NCBI GenBank assembly: GCA_021790195.1
Contig: JAJYIF010000033.1
Location: forward strand, 1-35,127
Source of the DNA: Nitrospirota bacterium
GTDB taxonomy: Bacteria > Nitrospirota > Thermodesulfovibrionia > Thermodesulfovibrionales > UBA9159
Direction of reading: 5' to 3'
DNA: 35,127 bases
The position numbers and the translations under genes are program-made. The notes below the pieces were generated by a model. That model did not search any database. It was not told the DNA's origin and worked only from the letters and a program-made list of their open reading frames with translations. Below, in pieces: positions 7,129 through 16,188 of this stretch (positions are counted from its first letter, which is position 1; each line of letters begins with the position of its first letter).

Positions 7129-7657
7129 AATACTCCTTTGTTGCGGTCCCCCACAGTCCCTTTGCCTTGAGAAGAAAGTCGCAGACCTCCCGGACAGCCC
7201 CCCTCCCTCCCCGGTTCTTTGTTACCATGACAGCGGACTCCCTGGCCTCATCCGCAGCGTCACTGACTACGATCGGGATCCCGGCCTTCCTCAGAACGGG
7301 CACATCCACGATGTCGTCTCCCATGTAAGCCACCTCTTCGTAAACGAGACCGTATTTACCTAGGATACGGTCAAGGGCCGCGGTCTTATCATGACACCTT
7401 TGATATACCTCTGTTATTCCTAGCTCACGCGCCCTGATTTCCACTACCTTAGACTGTCTCCCCGTGATGATCGCGACTTTAAGGCCGGCCTTAATGAGCA
7501 TCTTTATGCCATGGCCGTCCCTCACATGGAATATCTTGTATTCATTGCCGTCGTTGTCGAGTATGATGCTCCCGTCCGTCATGACCCCGTCGACATCTAT
7601 GACAAGGAGTTTTATCTTCTCCGCGATCTTCTGAAGTTCCTTCCTTGTTCTTTTCAA
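7118..7657 (-). CDS. kdsC: 3-deoxy-D-manno-octulosonate 8-phosphate phosphatase
   Basis: This 179-residue HAD-family phosphatase removes the phosphate from Kdo-8-P. HAD motif I is DVDGVMTDG (about 21-29), motif II is ITGR (about 64-67) and motif III/IV is MGDDIVDVPVL (about 111-121). The small capless form is typical of KdsC. The apparent start is TTG at 7655-7657, directly after the kdsD stop, with AGGGGAT about nine bases upstream. No ATG or GTG is available before the first catalytic motif. KdsD feeds the pathway directly upstream. Confidence 0.93.
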   Translation of the reverse strand: MKRTRKELQKIAEKIKLLVIDVDGVMTDGSIILDNDGNEYKIFHVRDGHGIKMLIKAGLKVAIITGRQSKVVEIRARELGITEVYQRCHDKTAALDRILGKYGLVYEEVAYMGDDIVDVPVLRKAGIPIVVSDAADEARESAVMVTKNRGGRGAVREVCDFLLKAKGLWGTATKEYFEI

Positions 7658-8626
7658 CTATACGATCCCCTGTTTCAGTATATCGTGGAGGTGGATTATG
7701 CCCTTTGCCCTTCCTTCTTCGTCAGGAACGACAAGCGCCGTTATTGCATAGTTTTCCATAACAGATAACGCCTTTGCGGCAAGCTCCTCTTCCGAGATCG
7801 TCTTCGGGTTCCTGCTCATCACCTCTCCGGCCTTCATATCGAACAAGGCCTTGTCCCACCTTTCCACGCCCCTTCTCACATCGCCGTCCGTTACAATGCC
7901 GAGAATCTTGCGGTCCTTATCGATGACAATAGTGACCCCGAGCCTTTTGGAGGATATCTGCATTACGGTCTTTATCATGTCTTTATCGGCTTCGACAACC
8001 GGAAGGGCGTCGCCAGAATGCATAAGGTCCTTTACCTTTGTGAAGAGCTTCTTTCCAAGGCTTCCGCCGGGATGGAAAAAGGCAAAGTCTTCTTCCTTGT
8101 ATCCCCTCTTTATCAAAAGGGCAACCGCGACCGCATCGCCCATCGCGAGCGCCGCGGTCGTCGACGCCGTCGGTACGACACCGAGAGGACATGCCTCTTC
8201 TATGACTGACACATCGAGAATAACGCCGCCTGCTCTAGACAAGGTCGAATTGGGATTCCCGGTCATCGAGATCAAACCGACGTCGAACCTCTTCAGAAAG
8301 GGTATCAATTCCACGAGCTCCTCTGTCTCGCCGCTGTTCGATATCGCGATCACCACATCATCCCTGGTAACCATTCCGAGGTCTCCGTGAATTGCCTCGG
8401 CAGGGTGCATGAAAAACGCCGGGGTCCCGGTCGATGCAAGCGTGGCCGCTATCTTCTTCCCGATAAGCCCTGATTTGCCCATGCCCGTGACCACAACCCG
8501 GCCTTTGCTTTGATAGATCAGGTCCACCGCTTTTTCAAAATCGCTGTTCAGCTTGCCTATCAATGCGGAAACAGCCTCAGCCTCCGTCTTTAAGACCTTT
8601 CTTGCGATGTCAAGAATACTTTCCAA
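7658..8626 (-). CDS. kdsD: Arabinose-5-phosphate isomerase, KpsF/GutQ family
   Basis: The 322-residue protein converts ribulose 5-phosphate to arabinose 5-phosphate, the first committed step to Kdo. An N-terminal SIS sugar-isomerase domain (about 35-170) has VTGMGKSGLIGKKIAATLASTG and ISNSGETEELVEL. Two CBS domains follow (about 205-260 and 270-322). The start is TTG 8624-8626 with AGGAG nine bases before it. The 163-base gap upstream shows only a weak hairpin at 8727-8739 and no clear promoter. kdsC follows without a gap. Confidence 0.93.
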   Translation of the reverse strand: MESILDIARKVLKTEAEAVSALIGKLNSDFEKAVDLIYQSKGRVVVTGMGKSGLIGKKIAATLASTGTPAFFMHPAEAIHGDLGMVTRDDVVIAISNSGETEELVELIPFLKRFDVGLISMTGNPNSTLSRAGGVILDVSVIEEACPLGVVPTASTTAALAMGDAVAVALLIKRGYKEEDFAFFHPGGSLGKKLFTKVKDLMHSGDALPVVEADKDMIKTVMQISSKRLGVTIVIDKDRKILGIVTDGDVRRGVERWDKALFDMKAGEVMSRNPKTISEEELAAKALSVMENYAITALVVPDEEGRAKGIIHLHDILKQGIV

Positions 8627-8789
8627 ATAAGCTATCTCCTATGGAGGAAGGCATCTTGTTTGAGCGGCTTATTTTGCCGATAGTCCGAATAGCAACGATA
8701 TAAAATCAAGAGGCTGAACCCTCGGAGGTCGGAACGACCGGGAATGGGCGAAAACAATACGACTTCCTCCCTCATATTAATCACTTTAA

Positions 8790-9275
8790 TCACTCGAACT
8801 GGCATCTCAGCCAGCCGGGCGGTATGTCTTTTCTACGGGCCTCTTCTTCCAGGTCGGAAAGGTCTCTCTCCGCATATTCCTTCAGCTTCTCGGCCTTGCC
8901 GAGCTTCTTTCTGAGAGCGGCAGCCTTCTTCTTGCGGCCCATATCTTCTTCCGAAAGCTCCTTCTTCGCTTCCAAGATCTCGTCCTGCGCCTTCTCTATT
9001 CTCCTCCTTGCGGAATTTGCTTTCTTGCACCAGCTTTCACTCTCCTGGTGTTCTTTCTTCTCCCTCATCCTCTGTTCTTTATCGTACGTCATGGCCGCGC
9101 CTGAGCCCTGAGACTTGTTGTCAGAGGGCATTTTGTACCGCTCAATGTCTTCATTTGAAAAATACGGAGTCTCTTCCCGCGCCTGATTGTCTTCCCCCGG
9201 CGCCGAAACAGGAAATAACCCCGCAAAAAAAAGCACCGCCAGGAACGCCCCTTCCCTGAATAACATGTTCGTCAT
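8790..9275 (-). CDS. Exported charged coiled-coil protein of unknown function
   Basis: The 161-residue product starts MTNMLFREGAFLAVLFFAGL, a signal peptide with likely cleavage near VSAPG. After a short acidic linker, residues about 70-150 are very rich in Lys, Glu and Arg, with heptad-like spacing that predicts a long coiled coil. The C-terminus is PPGWLRCQFE. I prefer ATG 9273-9275, with GGAAGGGGAA just upstream. An in-frame ATG at 9314 would lie at or before the likely transcription start. It sits between kdsA and kdsD in the Kdo run, so an envelope role is plausible, but I recognise no family. Confidence 0.65.
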   Translation of the reverse strand: MTNMLFREGAFLAVLFFAGLFPVSAPGEDNQAREETPYFSNEDIERYKMPSDNKSQGSGAAMTYDKEQRMREKKEHQESESWCKKANSARRRIEKAQDEILEAKKELSEEDMGRKKKAAALRKKLGKAEKLKEYAERDLSDLEEEARRKDIPPGWLRCQFE

Positions 9276-9312
9276 TTCCCCTTCCAACAAATCCCTTTTT
9301 ATGTTTCGTTCC

Positions 9313-9321
9313 ATTGTATCA
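9313..9321 (-). promoter_or_regulatory. Possible extended -10 promoter for the coiled-coil gene
   Basis: On the minus strand TGATACAAT fits an extended -10 (TGnTATAAT) with one mismatch. No good -35 box is visible 17 bases upstream. Transcription from near 9306 fits the chosen start at 9275. It lies in the 198-base gap after kdsA, where I see nothing else definite. Confidence 0.35.
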
Positions 9322-9473
9322 TATTAACTCTCGCTCATAAAACCTAAAATAACCAAAAAATTATGGATTAAGGATTGTTAATCTTCGGCTGTCCTCAGCG
9401 GCCCTAAAGCAGGGAAATAAGACAGGAGATTTATACTCTCAAGGAAAGAAATGCGGTTGAAACGATCGAGGGG

Positions 9474-10298
9474 TCAGGTATGAACCGCAACGTGCACCTT
9501 CTTGAGCGTCGCGAGCAGCGGCCCGACCTCGGAGAGTCTTATCATATTAGGGCCGTCACAGAGCGCCTTTTCAGGCTCAGGATGGACCTCCATGAACAGG
9601 CCGTCGACACCGGCGGCAACCGCGGCCCTTGCAAGCGGCCCTGCAAACTCCCTGTCCCCGCCGGATCTGTCCCCTTTTCCTCCCGGGAGTTGGAGGCTGT
9701 GGGTCACATCGAAGAGGACCGGATAGCCGAAAGAGCGCATGATCGGGAAGCTCCTGAAGTCTACGACAAGGTTATTGTATCCAAAGGATGCGCCCCTTTC
9801 GGTTATGAGCAGATTGTTGTTGCCTGTCGAAGTGAATTTTTCGATGATATTCCTTACGTCCCAGGGGGCAAGGAACTGGCCCTTTTTTATGTTGACCGGC
9901 TTCCCGGTCCTTGAGGCCGCCAGGATCAAATCCGTCTGCCTGCAGAGGAATGCGGGTATCTGAAACGCGTCGAGGGCTCCCGATGCAGGTCCGACCTCGT
10001 CTATTGAATGGATATCCGATATCACGGGGACGCCGAATTTGCTTCTCACGTCCGAAAGCATCCTGAGCCCCTTCTCGCTTCCGGGTCCCCTATAGGACGA
10101 AAGGGACGTGCGGTTTGCCTTGTCATAGGAACTCTTGAAAACGAACGGGAGACCGACAGAACTGCAGATCTTCTTTAGTTCGGCCACGGTATGAAAGGTG
10201 ATGTCCTCGTTTTCGATAACGCAGGGGCCGGCTATTATGAGCGGCGGGTTATCTCCCCCCGCAGCAACAGCGCCCGAGATGGCGATTTTCCGTACCAC
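9474..10298 (-). CDS. kdsA: 3-deoxy-8-phosphooctulonate synthase, metal-dependent class
   Basis: KdsA condenses phosphoenolpyruvate with arabinose 5-phosphate to give Kdo-8-P. The 274-residue sequence has IIAGPCVIE, FKSSYDKANRTS, PAFLCRQTDL, KKGQFLAPWD and a C-terminal FMEVHPEPEKALCD. Cys26 in AGPCVIE corresponds to the metal-ligand cysteine of Aquifex-type enzymes, where the metal-free class has Asn. The His in DVTHS and the Glu and Asp of the last motif complete the site. The start is GTG 10296-10298, seven bases after the pyrG stop, with AGAGGAG upstream inside pyrG. The product feeds KdsC and KdsB, encoded nearby. Confidence 0.95.
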   Translation of the reverse strand: MVRKIAISGAVAAGGDNPPLIIAGPCVIENEDITFHTVAELKKICSSVGLPFVFKSSYDKANRTSLSSYRGPGSEKGLRMLSDVRSKFGVPVISDIHSIDEVGPASGALDAFQIPAFLCRQTDLILAASRTGKPVNIKKGQFLAPWDVRNIIEKFTSTGNNNLLITERGASFGYNNLVVDFRSFPIMRSFGYPVLFDVTHSLQLPGGKGDRSGGDREFAGPLARAAVAAGVDGLFMEVHPEPEKALCDGPNMIRLSEVGPLLATLKKVHVAVHT

Positions 10299-10304
10299 CG
10301 GGCG

Positions 10305-11963
10305 TCAACTCCTCTCTTCGGCAACATAAGGGAAAAGGGATCTTCTTTCCCTTAGGGCCGCGCCGATAAACGCCCTGAAGAGCGGATGGGGCTCGGTCGG
10401 CCTGGACTTGAACTCCGGATGGAACTGACAGCCCAAAAACCACGGATGGTCTTCCACCTCCACGATCTCCACGAGCTCGCCGTCCGGACTCGCCCCGCTT
10501 ACCTTCATGCCGTGTCTCGTACAAATGCCTCTGTAAGCATTGTTGAATTCATAGCGGTGCCTGTGCCTCTCGGATATTTCCTTCGTCCCATATGCCATAT
10601 GAGCATGGGTGTTCGGCTCAAGGACGCACGGATACGCCCCGAGCCTCATCGTCCCGCCCTTTTCTGAGACTTCGCTTCTTTCTTCGAACCTCCCCCGCCT
10701 TACGTCATACCACCTTTCCATAAGATAAATTACCGGGTCTTTGATGTTCATGTTGAATTCAGTGCTGTTCGCTTCCAGGCCGCAGACGTTCCTCGCAAAC
10801 TCTATCACCGCGCACTGCATCCCGAGACATATGCCGAAATACGGTATCTTCTTTTCCCTCGAATAGCGGACCGCCTCTATCTTCCCCTCGATTCCCCTGT
10901 AGCCGAAACCTCCCGGGACAAGGACCCCGTCGACTTCCGACAGGTACTTGTCCGCCCCGTGGATTTCTATCTCTTCGGAGTCGACCCACTGCAGGTTCAC
11001 TCGCGCGTCATTGGCGATACCGCCGTGGACAAGGGCTTCCATCAGGCTTTTGTAAGAGTCCTTGAGTCCCACATATTTGCCGACAATGGCTATGGTCACC
11101 TCGTTCTTGGGCTCCTTTATCTTCCTTACGATGTCCTTCCAGAGGTCGAGGTTTCTTTCCTTAGATTCCAGCTTCAGTCTTTCTATTATCCTCTGGTCGA
11201 GGCCCTCGGCGCTGAATGCGAGAGGCACTTCGTATATGGTCTCCACGTCCATGGCATTTATGACCGCATCTCCGTCGAGATTGCAGTGGATCGCTATCTT
11301 CTTCTTTGCCTCGGGCGGGATCGGCCTGTCGGTCCTGCAGAGCAAGAAGTCGGGCTGGATACCGATCTCCCGGAGCTCCTTGACACTGTGCTGCGTCGGC
11401 TTTGTCTTGAGCTCGCCCGCAGTCTTGATGTACGGCACGAGGGTGAGATGGACGTAGAGCACGTTTTCCCGTCCGACGTCGTAGCGCATCTGTCTTATGG
11501 CCTCGAGGAAAGGCAGGCTTTCGATATCTCCTATGGTGCCGCCGATCTCGACGATCACCACGTCGTTGTTGTCGCTCACGGATTTTATGGCCTGTTTTAT
11601 CTCGTCGGTGAGATGCGGAACTACCTGGACGGTATCGCCCAGATAATCACCTCGCCTCTCTCTTGTGATGACGTTATAGTAGATCTTCCCGGTAGTGAAG
11701 TTGTTGGCCTGGGAAGTCCGTATGTGGGTGAACCTCTCGTAGTGTCCGAGGTCGAGATCGGTCTCTGCGCCGTCATCCGTCACGAAGACCTCTCCGTGCT
11801 GAAAAGGGCTGAGAGTGCCGGGATCTACGTTTATATACGGGTCCAGCTTCTGGATAGTGACCCTCAGTCCTCTTGCCTCGAGCAGCGCGCCGATTCCCGC
11901 AGCGGCGATCCCCTTTCCGAGAGATGACACAACTCCACCCGTTACGAAGATATACTTAGCCAT
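10305..11963 (-). CDS. pyrG: CTP synthase
   Basis: The 552-residue enzyme aminates UTP to CTP using glutamine. The N-terminal synthetase domain begins [19 protein letters not shown] and includes [21 protein letters not shown] (read in two overlapping blocks) and [12 protein letters not shown]. The C-terminal amidotransferase domain has GGFGYRG, the nucleophile in GICLGMQ and the His/Glu pair in [11 protein letters not shown]. The length is normal. ATG 11961-11963 follows GGGTGGAGAA and overlaps kdsB by 22 bases. Placement between kdsB and kdsA makes sense, since KdsB consumes CTP to activate Kdo. Confidence 0.97.
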   Translation of the reverse strand: MAKYIFVTGGVVSSLGKGIAAAGIGALLEARGLRVTIQKLDPYINVDPGTLSPFQHGEVFVTDDGAETDLDLGHYERFTHIRTSQANNFTTGKIYYNVITRERRGDYLGDTVQVVPHLTDEIKQAIKSVSDNNDVVIVEIGGTIGDIESLPFLEAIRQMRYDVGRENVLYVHLTLVPYIKTAGELKTKPTQHSVKELREIGIQPDFLLCRTDRPIPPEAKKKIAIHCNLDGDAVINAMDVETIYEVPLAFSAEGLDQRIIERLKLESKERNLDLWKDIVRKIKEPKNEVTIAIVGKYVGLKDSYKSLMEALVHGGIANDARVNLQWVDSEEIEIHGADKYLSEVDGVLVPGGFGYRGIEGKIEAVRYSREKKIPYFGICLGMQCAVIEFARNVCGLEANSTEFNMNIKDPVIYLMERWYDVRRGRFEERSEVSEKGGTMRLGAYPCVLEPNTHAHMAYGTKEISERHRHRYEFNNAYRGICTRHGMKVSGASPDGELVEIVEVEDHPWFLGCQFHPEFKSRPTEPHPLFRAFIGAALRERRSLFPYVAEERS

Positions 11964-12700
11964 TTCTCCACCCTTTCAAGATCCTGAGGGGTATCGATCC
12001 CCACGGTTTCTAATGACGTCTCTGCCACCTTGATCCTCAAGCCGTTTTCAAGGGCCCGAAGCTGCTCGAGCCTCTCTATCCCTTCTAGTCCGGACGGTTT
12101 CATCCCGGTGAGTCTCAAGAGCGCCTCCCGCCTGTAACTATAAATACCTACATGTTTAAATACTTTGAACTTTGAACTTTGAACTTTGAATTCGTCCAGG
12201 CTTCCCCAATCGTCCCTGTGATACGGTATCGGCGCCCTCGAAAAATAAAGGGCGAAACCTTCGTGGTCAAAAACGACCTTCACGACATTCGGGTCAAGGA
12301 TCTCCTCGGCCCGCCCAACCTTCTTTGCCAGCGTTCCGATGTCCGCGCCCTCGTCCGACAGAAGATTTACCGCATCGTCGATCATCTCGGGCCTGATGAG
12401 CGGCTCGTCGCCCTGGACGTTCACAATTATATCACAGCTCAGCGTACGGGCGACCTCGGCCACCCTGTCTGTTCCGGAGGCATGCTCCTTGGAGGTCATC
12501 GAGGCCTTGCCTCCGAAGGCGAGCACTGTCTCGAATATCGTTTCGCTGTCCGTGGCGACTATGACATCATCGGCGGACGCAGCGAGCTTCGAATTCTCAT
12601 AAACGTGCCGGATGACGGGCATCCCTCTTAAGGGGGCAAGCGGCTTTCCCGGAAAACGGGTCGAATCATAACGGGCAGGGATAACAATTACAGCAGACAT
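11942..12700 (-). CDS. kdsB: 3-deoxy-manno-octulosonate cytidylyltransferase
   Basis: KdsB makes CMP-Kdo from CTP and Kdo in the cytoplasm. The 252-residue protein starts [21 protein letters not shown], the nucleotide-binding signature, and has [21 protein letters not shown] and [13 protein letters not shown]. Between SLDE and KHVGIYSY it carries a short extra stretch, [11 protein letters not shown], encoded by a heptamer array. No clear ribosome site precedes ATG 12698-12700, and the nearest -10-like box is only about 12 bases away, so the message may be nearly leaderless. It heads the Kdo run on this strand. Confidence 0.95.
   Translation of the reverse strand: MSAVIVIPARYDSTRFPGKPLAPLRGMPVIRHVYENSKLAASADDVIVATDSETIFETVLAFGGKASMTSKEHASGTDRVAEVARTLSCDIIVNVQGDEPLIRPEMIDDAVNLLSDEGADIGTLAKKVGRAEEILDPNVVKVVFDHEGFALYFSRAPIPYHRDDWGSLDEFKVQSSKFKVFKHVGIYSYRREALLRLTGMKPSGLEGIERLEQLRALENGLRIKVAETSLETVGIDTPQDLERVEKWLSISS
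12164..12191. repeat. Heptamer tandem array (TTTGAAC x4) inside kdsB
   Basis: The units are TTTGAAC, TTTGAAC, TTTGAAC and TTTGAAT. Three units (21 bases) give the seven-residue peptide period seen as FKVQSSK in the protein. The array lies in a loop region before the conserved KHVGIYSY motif and keeps the frame. Confidence 0.85.
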
Positions 12701-12711
12701 TACTGTGATTA

Positions 12712-12740
12712 ATTATATACGATAATTCTTAAATTTGAAA
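12712..12740 (-). promoter_or_regulatory. Possible promoter of the kdsB operon
   Basis: A perfect TATAAT is read on the minus strand at 12712-12717. The hexamer 17 bases upstream (TTTCAA, 12735-12740) is a poor -35. The start would fall about five bases before the kdsB ATG. Confidence 0.4.
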
Positions 12741-12763
12741 TCCCTATTTACCTTTTATATCTT
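12735..12763 (+). promoter_or_regulatory. Possible promoter of the PEPCK-like gene, overlapping the divergent kdsB promoter
   Basis: TTGAAA (12735-12740) and TATCTT (12758-12763) are spaced by 17 bases on the plus strand, matching nine of twelve consensus positions. The -35 hexamer is shared with the opposing kdsB promoter candidate, so the two could interfere with each other. Confidence 0.4.
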
Positions 12764-12812
12764 ATCTGACATAATATGAAATTAATTTTCAGCTAAGCAG
12801 ATAGGAGGACCT

Positions 12813-14474
12813 ATGGCAACGATCCACAAGGCACCCGCCTCTTCATGTCGGGCATATATCGAAAGCGCGTTCTACGCGAACTCGGTCCGAAAGACGACGT
12901 TGGCCGAGCTTTACCGGCTCGCCCTAAAGCAGCCTGAAGTGGTCGTTACCTGCCATCCCATGTATAAGCCCGCGCAGTTCGGCCTGCCGAAGGACGCAAA
13001 GGTCCTCGTCTCCAATGATGGAGGAATCGTCGGCCGCACTGCGCGCGCAAGACGCCTTGTCAGAGAGATGGTAAAGGACAAGGACAAATATATGGGCCTT
13101 CTTGGCGAGGCCATCTACAATTTCAACAGGCGTCCCGGTCTCCGGCTTGAGGGGATTATCGGTCTTCATGCTGATTTTATGGTCAAGGCCCACCTCCTGA
13201 GTCCTGAGACCGACGCCAAAAATATGCTCGATTGGGGCATAAACTTTTCTCCATGGATGAAACCCTGGACCGATCCTTACAAGAAATCGAGGTTGATCAA
13301 AGAGCCGGACATCCTCGTCTTCGCCGACCCCGAGTGGTCGCACCCGGAGTTTCCTAACGGCCTCGTCATTATAGATGAGGACAACAACTGCATAGCCATC
13401 CTCGGTCTCCGCTATTTCGGCGAAAGGAAGAAGGGGACCCTCACCCTGGCCTGGACAATGGGCGTAAGACAGAATATGGTCGCCTGTCACGGCGGCATCA
13501 AGACCGTCGGCGACAAGCCCCCCATTGCCCTGTTCGGCCTTTCAGGGTCCGGCAAGTCCTCTCTGACAAACAGTCTCGACCACGGCGGCACGCTGAAGAA
13601 GAATGAAAAGGTCACGGTCATTCACGACGACGCCTTTCTTATCGACCTTGAACACAATTACACCATCGCCCTGGAGCCGACCCTCTTCGACAAAACGGAT
13701 GCGGTGACCTTCGACGACCCCACCATACCGTACTTCTATTCCGCGATGAACGTGGGAACAACTATGTTTCCCGACGGGAAGGCGAAGATGGTTTGCGAGG
13801 ACATCCGCAACGACAACGGCCGCTGCCTCAAATCGCGGGACATGTTCAATATCTCGAATTTCTGCACGCGTCCCGGCAGTGTGGTATGGCTGCAAAAGGA
13901 TACAAGCCTTCCGCCCGTGTGCAAGGTGACATCGGTCGGTCTTGCGGTGGCCATGGGGGCCTCCCTCAGCACCTTGAGGGCAAAAGGCGTGGAGAACGTG
14001 CCCAAAGAAGAGCTTGCAAAGCTTGTCATAGAGCCGTTTGCGAACCCCTTCAGGGTCCATCCCCTGACCGTGGACTGCCACCAGTTCAAGAAACTTTTCA
14101 AACTCGGGACCGAATGTTACATCATGAATACTCACGCCTTCGGACTGGCCGATTCCCTGGTCGACATACCGAAAGAGCTTTCCCTCAAAATTGTCACCGA
14201 GCTTGTCCGTAGCAATATCGAGTGGCGTGACTGGAAGGCCTTCGAAGGGCTTCAGCTCCCGAAAAACGGTAACGAGCTTTTCGCCCCCGATTACGACAGG
14301 AAATACAAGCCGTCCCGTATGCCGCAGTATCTGAACTTTCTCAGAGACCGCATGCAGGACCGCATTACATTCCTGTCCAATAAGAGGGACATCGAGCACG
14401 ATATGGACAGCGCCTTTATAGACCCCATCGTGGTGGCGAGGACTGTGATCGACAAGATTCTTAACCCTATTTAG
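12813..14474 (+). CDS. Divergent ATP-type phosphoenolpyruvate carboxykinase-like protein
   Basis: This 553-residue protein has a P-loop GLSGSGKSSLTN at about 244-255 and a following VIHDDAFLID at about 272-281. These fit kinase motifs 1 and 2 of ATP-dependent PEP carboxykinase (GLSGTGKTTL and LIGDDEH). The overall length is also right. The usual FEGGCYAK segment is not recognisable. It is replaced by HNYTIALEPTLFDKTDAVTF. PEPCK interconverts oxaloacetate and phosphoenolpyruvate. The motif loss means a different substrate is possible, so I give no gene symbol. ATG 12813 follows AGGAGG seven bases upstream. It starts the plus-strand run towards the protease and trpS. Confidence 0.7.
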   Translation: MATIHKAPASSCRAYIESAFYANSVRKTTLAELYRLALKQPEVVVTCHPMYKPAQFGLPKDAKVLVSNDGGIVGRTARARRLVREMVKDKDKYMGLLGEAIYNFNRRPGLRLEGIIGLHADFMVKAHLLSPETDAKNMLDWGINFSPWMKPWTDPYKKSRLIKEPDILVFADPEWSHPEFPNGLVIIDEDNNCIAILGLRYFGERKKGTLTLAWTMGVRQNMVACHGGIKTVGDKPPIALFGLSGSGKSSLTNSLDHGGTLKKNEKVTVIHDDAFLIDLEHNYTIALEPTLFDKTDAVTFDDPTIPYFYSAMNVGTTMFPDGKAKMVCEDIRNDNGRCLKSRDMFNISNFCTRPGSVVWLQKDTSLPPVCKVTSVGLAVAMGASLSTLRAKGVENVPKEELAKLVIEPFANPFRVHPLTVDCHQFKKLFKLGTECYIMNTHAFGLADSLVDIPKELSLKIVTELVRSNIEWRDWKAFEGLQLPKNGNELFAPDYDRKYKPSRMPQYLNFLRDRMQDRITFLSNKRDIEHDMDSAFIDPIVVARTVIDKILNPI

Positions 14475-14515
14475 AGGACATTTCGAAGAGCGCATTTTTT
14501 TGAGGACAGACAATA

Positions 14516-15202
14516 TTGGATTATACAGACATCGTAAGGCAGCTCCTCCTGGCGGCCCCGGCGATTCTAATAGCAATCACCTTTCATGAGATCGCCCACG
14601 GTTTTGTCGCCTATAAACTCGGGGACCCGACCGCAAAAGTCATGGGCCGGCTCACGATTAATCCGCTGGCGCATATAGACCCCGTCGGTACGATCCTGAT
14701 GCCGCTTATGCTCTTTATCCTCTCAAAGGGGCAATTCATGTTCGGCTCGGCCAAGCCGGTCCCTGTAAACTTCTACAACCTGAGACGGCCGAGGCGCGAT
14801 TCCGCCCTTGTTTCCGCGGCGGGGCCGGCGACCAACGTCATTATCGCATTTATCAGCATACTGCTTTTGATACTCAGCTATAAGCTTCCCTATTGGGGGG
14901 CTTTTGTCGGCAGCAGGATCATAACTCCCGTTCAGTTGATATTGCAGTACAGCGTTTCCTTCAACATATTTATTGCTGCCTTCAACCTTCTGCCGATCCC
15001 TCCGCTCGACGGAGGCAGGATAGTGACCAGCCTCTTGCCGGGCAGGCACGCTTATCAATTCGGAAAGCTTGAGCCGTATGGGATATTTATCGTGATCATC
15101 CTGTGGGTGACCGGAATCGCACAATATATCATTACGCCGCTCCGGATGCTTATCGAATTAATTCTCAAGATATTTCTCATCCCCTTCGGAGGTCTAATGT
15201 AA
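14516..15202 (+). CDS. Site-2 protease family (M50) membrane metalloprotease
   Basis: The 228-residue, mostly hydrophobic protein has the zinc motif HEIAH at residues 24-28 inside the first helix. The third ligand motif is NLLPIPPLDGGRIV near 157-170. The layout (no PDZ or CBS domain, about 220 residues) is that of the short SpoIVFB-like/Rip class found in many bacteria, which cleaves substrates within the membrane. The start is TTG 14516-14518, 41 bases after the PEPCK-like gene, with a weak GAGG about 11 bases upstream. Its stop shares one base with the trpS start. The substrate is unknown. Confidence 0.88.
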   Translation: MDYTDIVRQLLLAAPAILIAITFHEIAHGFVAYKLGDPTAKVMGRLTINPLAHIDPVGTILMPLMLFILSKGQFMFGSAKPVPVNFYNLRRPRRDSALVSAAGPATNVIIAFISILLLILSYKLPYWGAFVGSRIITPVQLILQYSVSFNIFIAAFNLLPIPPLDGGRIVTSLLPGRHAYQFGKLEPYGIFIVIILWVTGIAQYIITPLRMLIELILKIFLIPFGGLM

Positions 15203-16188
15203 TGGACAGGGTCCTTAGCGGCATGCAGGCGAGCGGGAAGCTCCACCTCGGAAATCTTGTCGGTGCGCTCCGGAACTGGGTCAGGCTCCAGGACCAATAC
15301 GAGTGCTTCTATTTTATTGCCGACTGGCATGCCCTAACCACCGGTTATGCGAAGCCTGAAGACATCAAGCAGTCCACCCAGGATTTGCTGATGAACTTCC
15401 TCGCCGCCGGCCTCGACCCCGACCGCTGCACCATATTCCTCCAGTCGAAGATACTCGAGCATGCGGAGCTTCATCTCCTGCTTTCGATGATAACGCCGCT
15501 CGGCTGGCTCGAGCGCGTTCCGACATACAAGGAAAAGATCCACGAGCTGCAGGACAGGGACCTCTCTACTTACGGCTTCCTTGGCTACCCCCTTTTGCAG
15601 ACCGCCGACATCATCATCTACCGGGCCAAATACGTTCCGGTCGGCGTCGACCAGGTCCCTCATCTTGAGATATCGAGAGAGATCGCGAGGCGGTTCAACT
15701 ATTTTTACAAGGAAGTTTTCCCGGAGCCCGAGGCGCTCCTGACGGAATTCCCGAAGGTGCCGGGGACCGATGGAAGGAAGATGTCTAAGAGTTACGAAAA
15801 TGCGATTTACCTCTCTGACACCCCCGAGACGGTCGAGCAAAAGATAAAGACCATGATGACCGACCCTGCAAGGAAGAGGAGAACGGACATAGGCGACCCG
15901 GACCTCTCGCCGGTGCATCAGCTGCACAAGATTTTTTCTTCGAAGGAAGAGCAGGAGTATACGGCCCACGGCTGCAGGACGGCCAGCATCGGATGCCTCG
16001 ACTGCAAGAAGATCCTGATAAAGAACGTCCTCGCGGTGCTTGAGCCGATATGGGCGAAGCGAAAAGAGCTCGTTGACAACCCGGACATCCTCCATGAGAT
16101 CGTGAACAAGGGCACGGAGAAGGCAAAAAAAGTCGCGCAGGAGACCATGGAACTTGTGAGGGATGTCATGGGACTCGGAAAGTTTTAG
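15202..16188 (+). CDS. trpS: Tryptophanyl-tRNA synthetase
   Basis: The 328-residue class I synthetase charges tRNA-Trp. It begins MDRVLSGMQASGKLHLGNLV, where KLHLGN is the HIGH-type motif. KMSKS follows near residue 195, in GRKMSKSYENAI. The length is standard. The ATG at 15202-15204 overlaps the protease stop in TAATG and is preceded by GGAGG nine bases away. Readings that begin further upstream lie within the protease gene and lack support. Confidence 0.96.
   Translation: MDRVLSGMQASGKLHLGNLVGALRNWVRLQDQYECFYFIADWHALTTGYAKPEDIKQSTQDLLMNFLAAGLDPDRCTIFLQSKILEHAELHLLLSMITPLGWLERVPTYKEKIHELQDRDLSTYGFLGYPLLQTADIIIYRAKYVPVGVDQVPHLEISREIARRFNYFYKEVFPEPEALLTEFPKVPGTDGRKMSKSYENAIYLSDTPETVEQKIKTMMTDPARKRRTDIGDPDLSPVHQLHKIFSSKEEQEYTAHGCRTASIGCLDCKKILIKNVLAVLEPIWAKRKELVDNPDILHEIVNKGTEKAKKVAQETMELVRDVMGLGKF

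Noticed and set aside
10959-11927. A long open frame on the plus strand opposite pyrG (about 320 codons)
   Set aside because: It is the mirror of a conserved, certain CTP synthase gene and has no recognisable domains or ribosome site. Codon bias on the real strand explains it.
13542-14576. A long open frame on the minus strand opposite the PEPCK-like gene (about 340 codons)
   Set aside because: The plus strand carries the P-loop protein with a good ribosome site. The opposite frame has no motif or signal.
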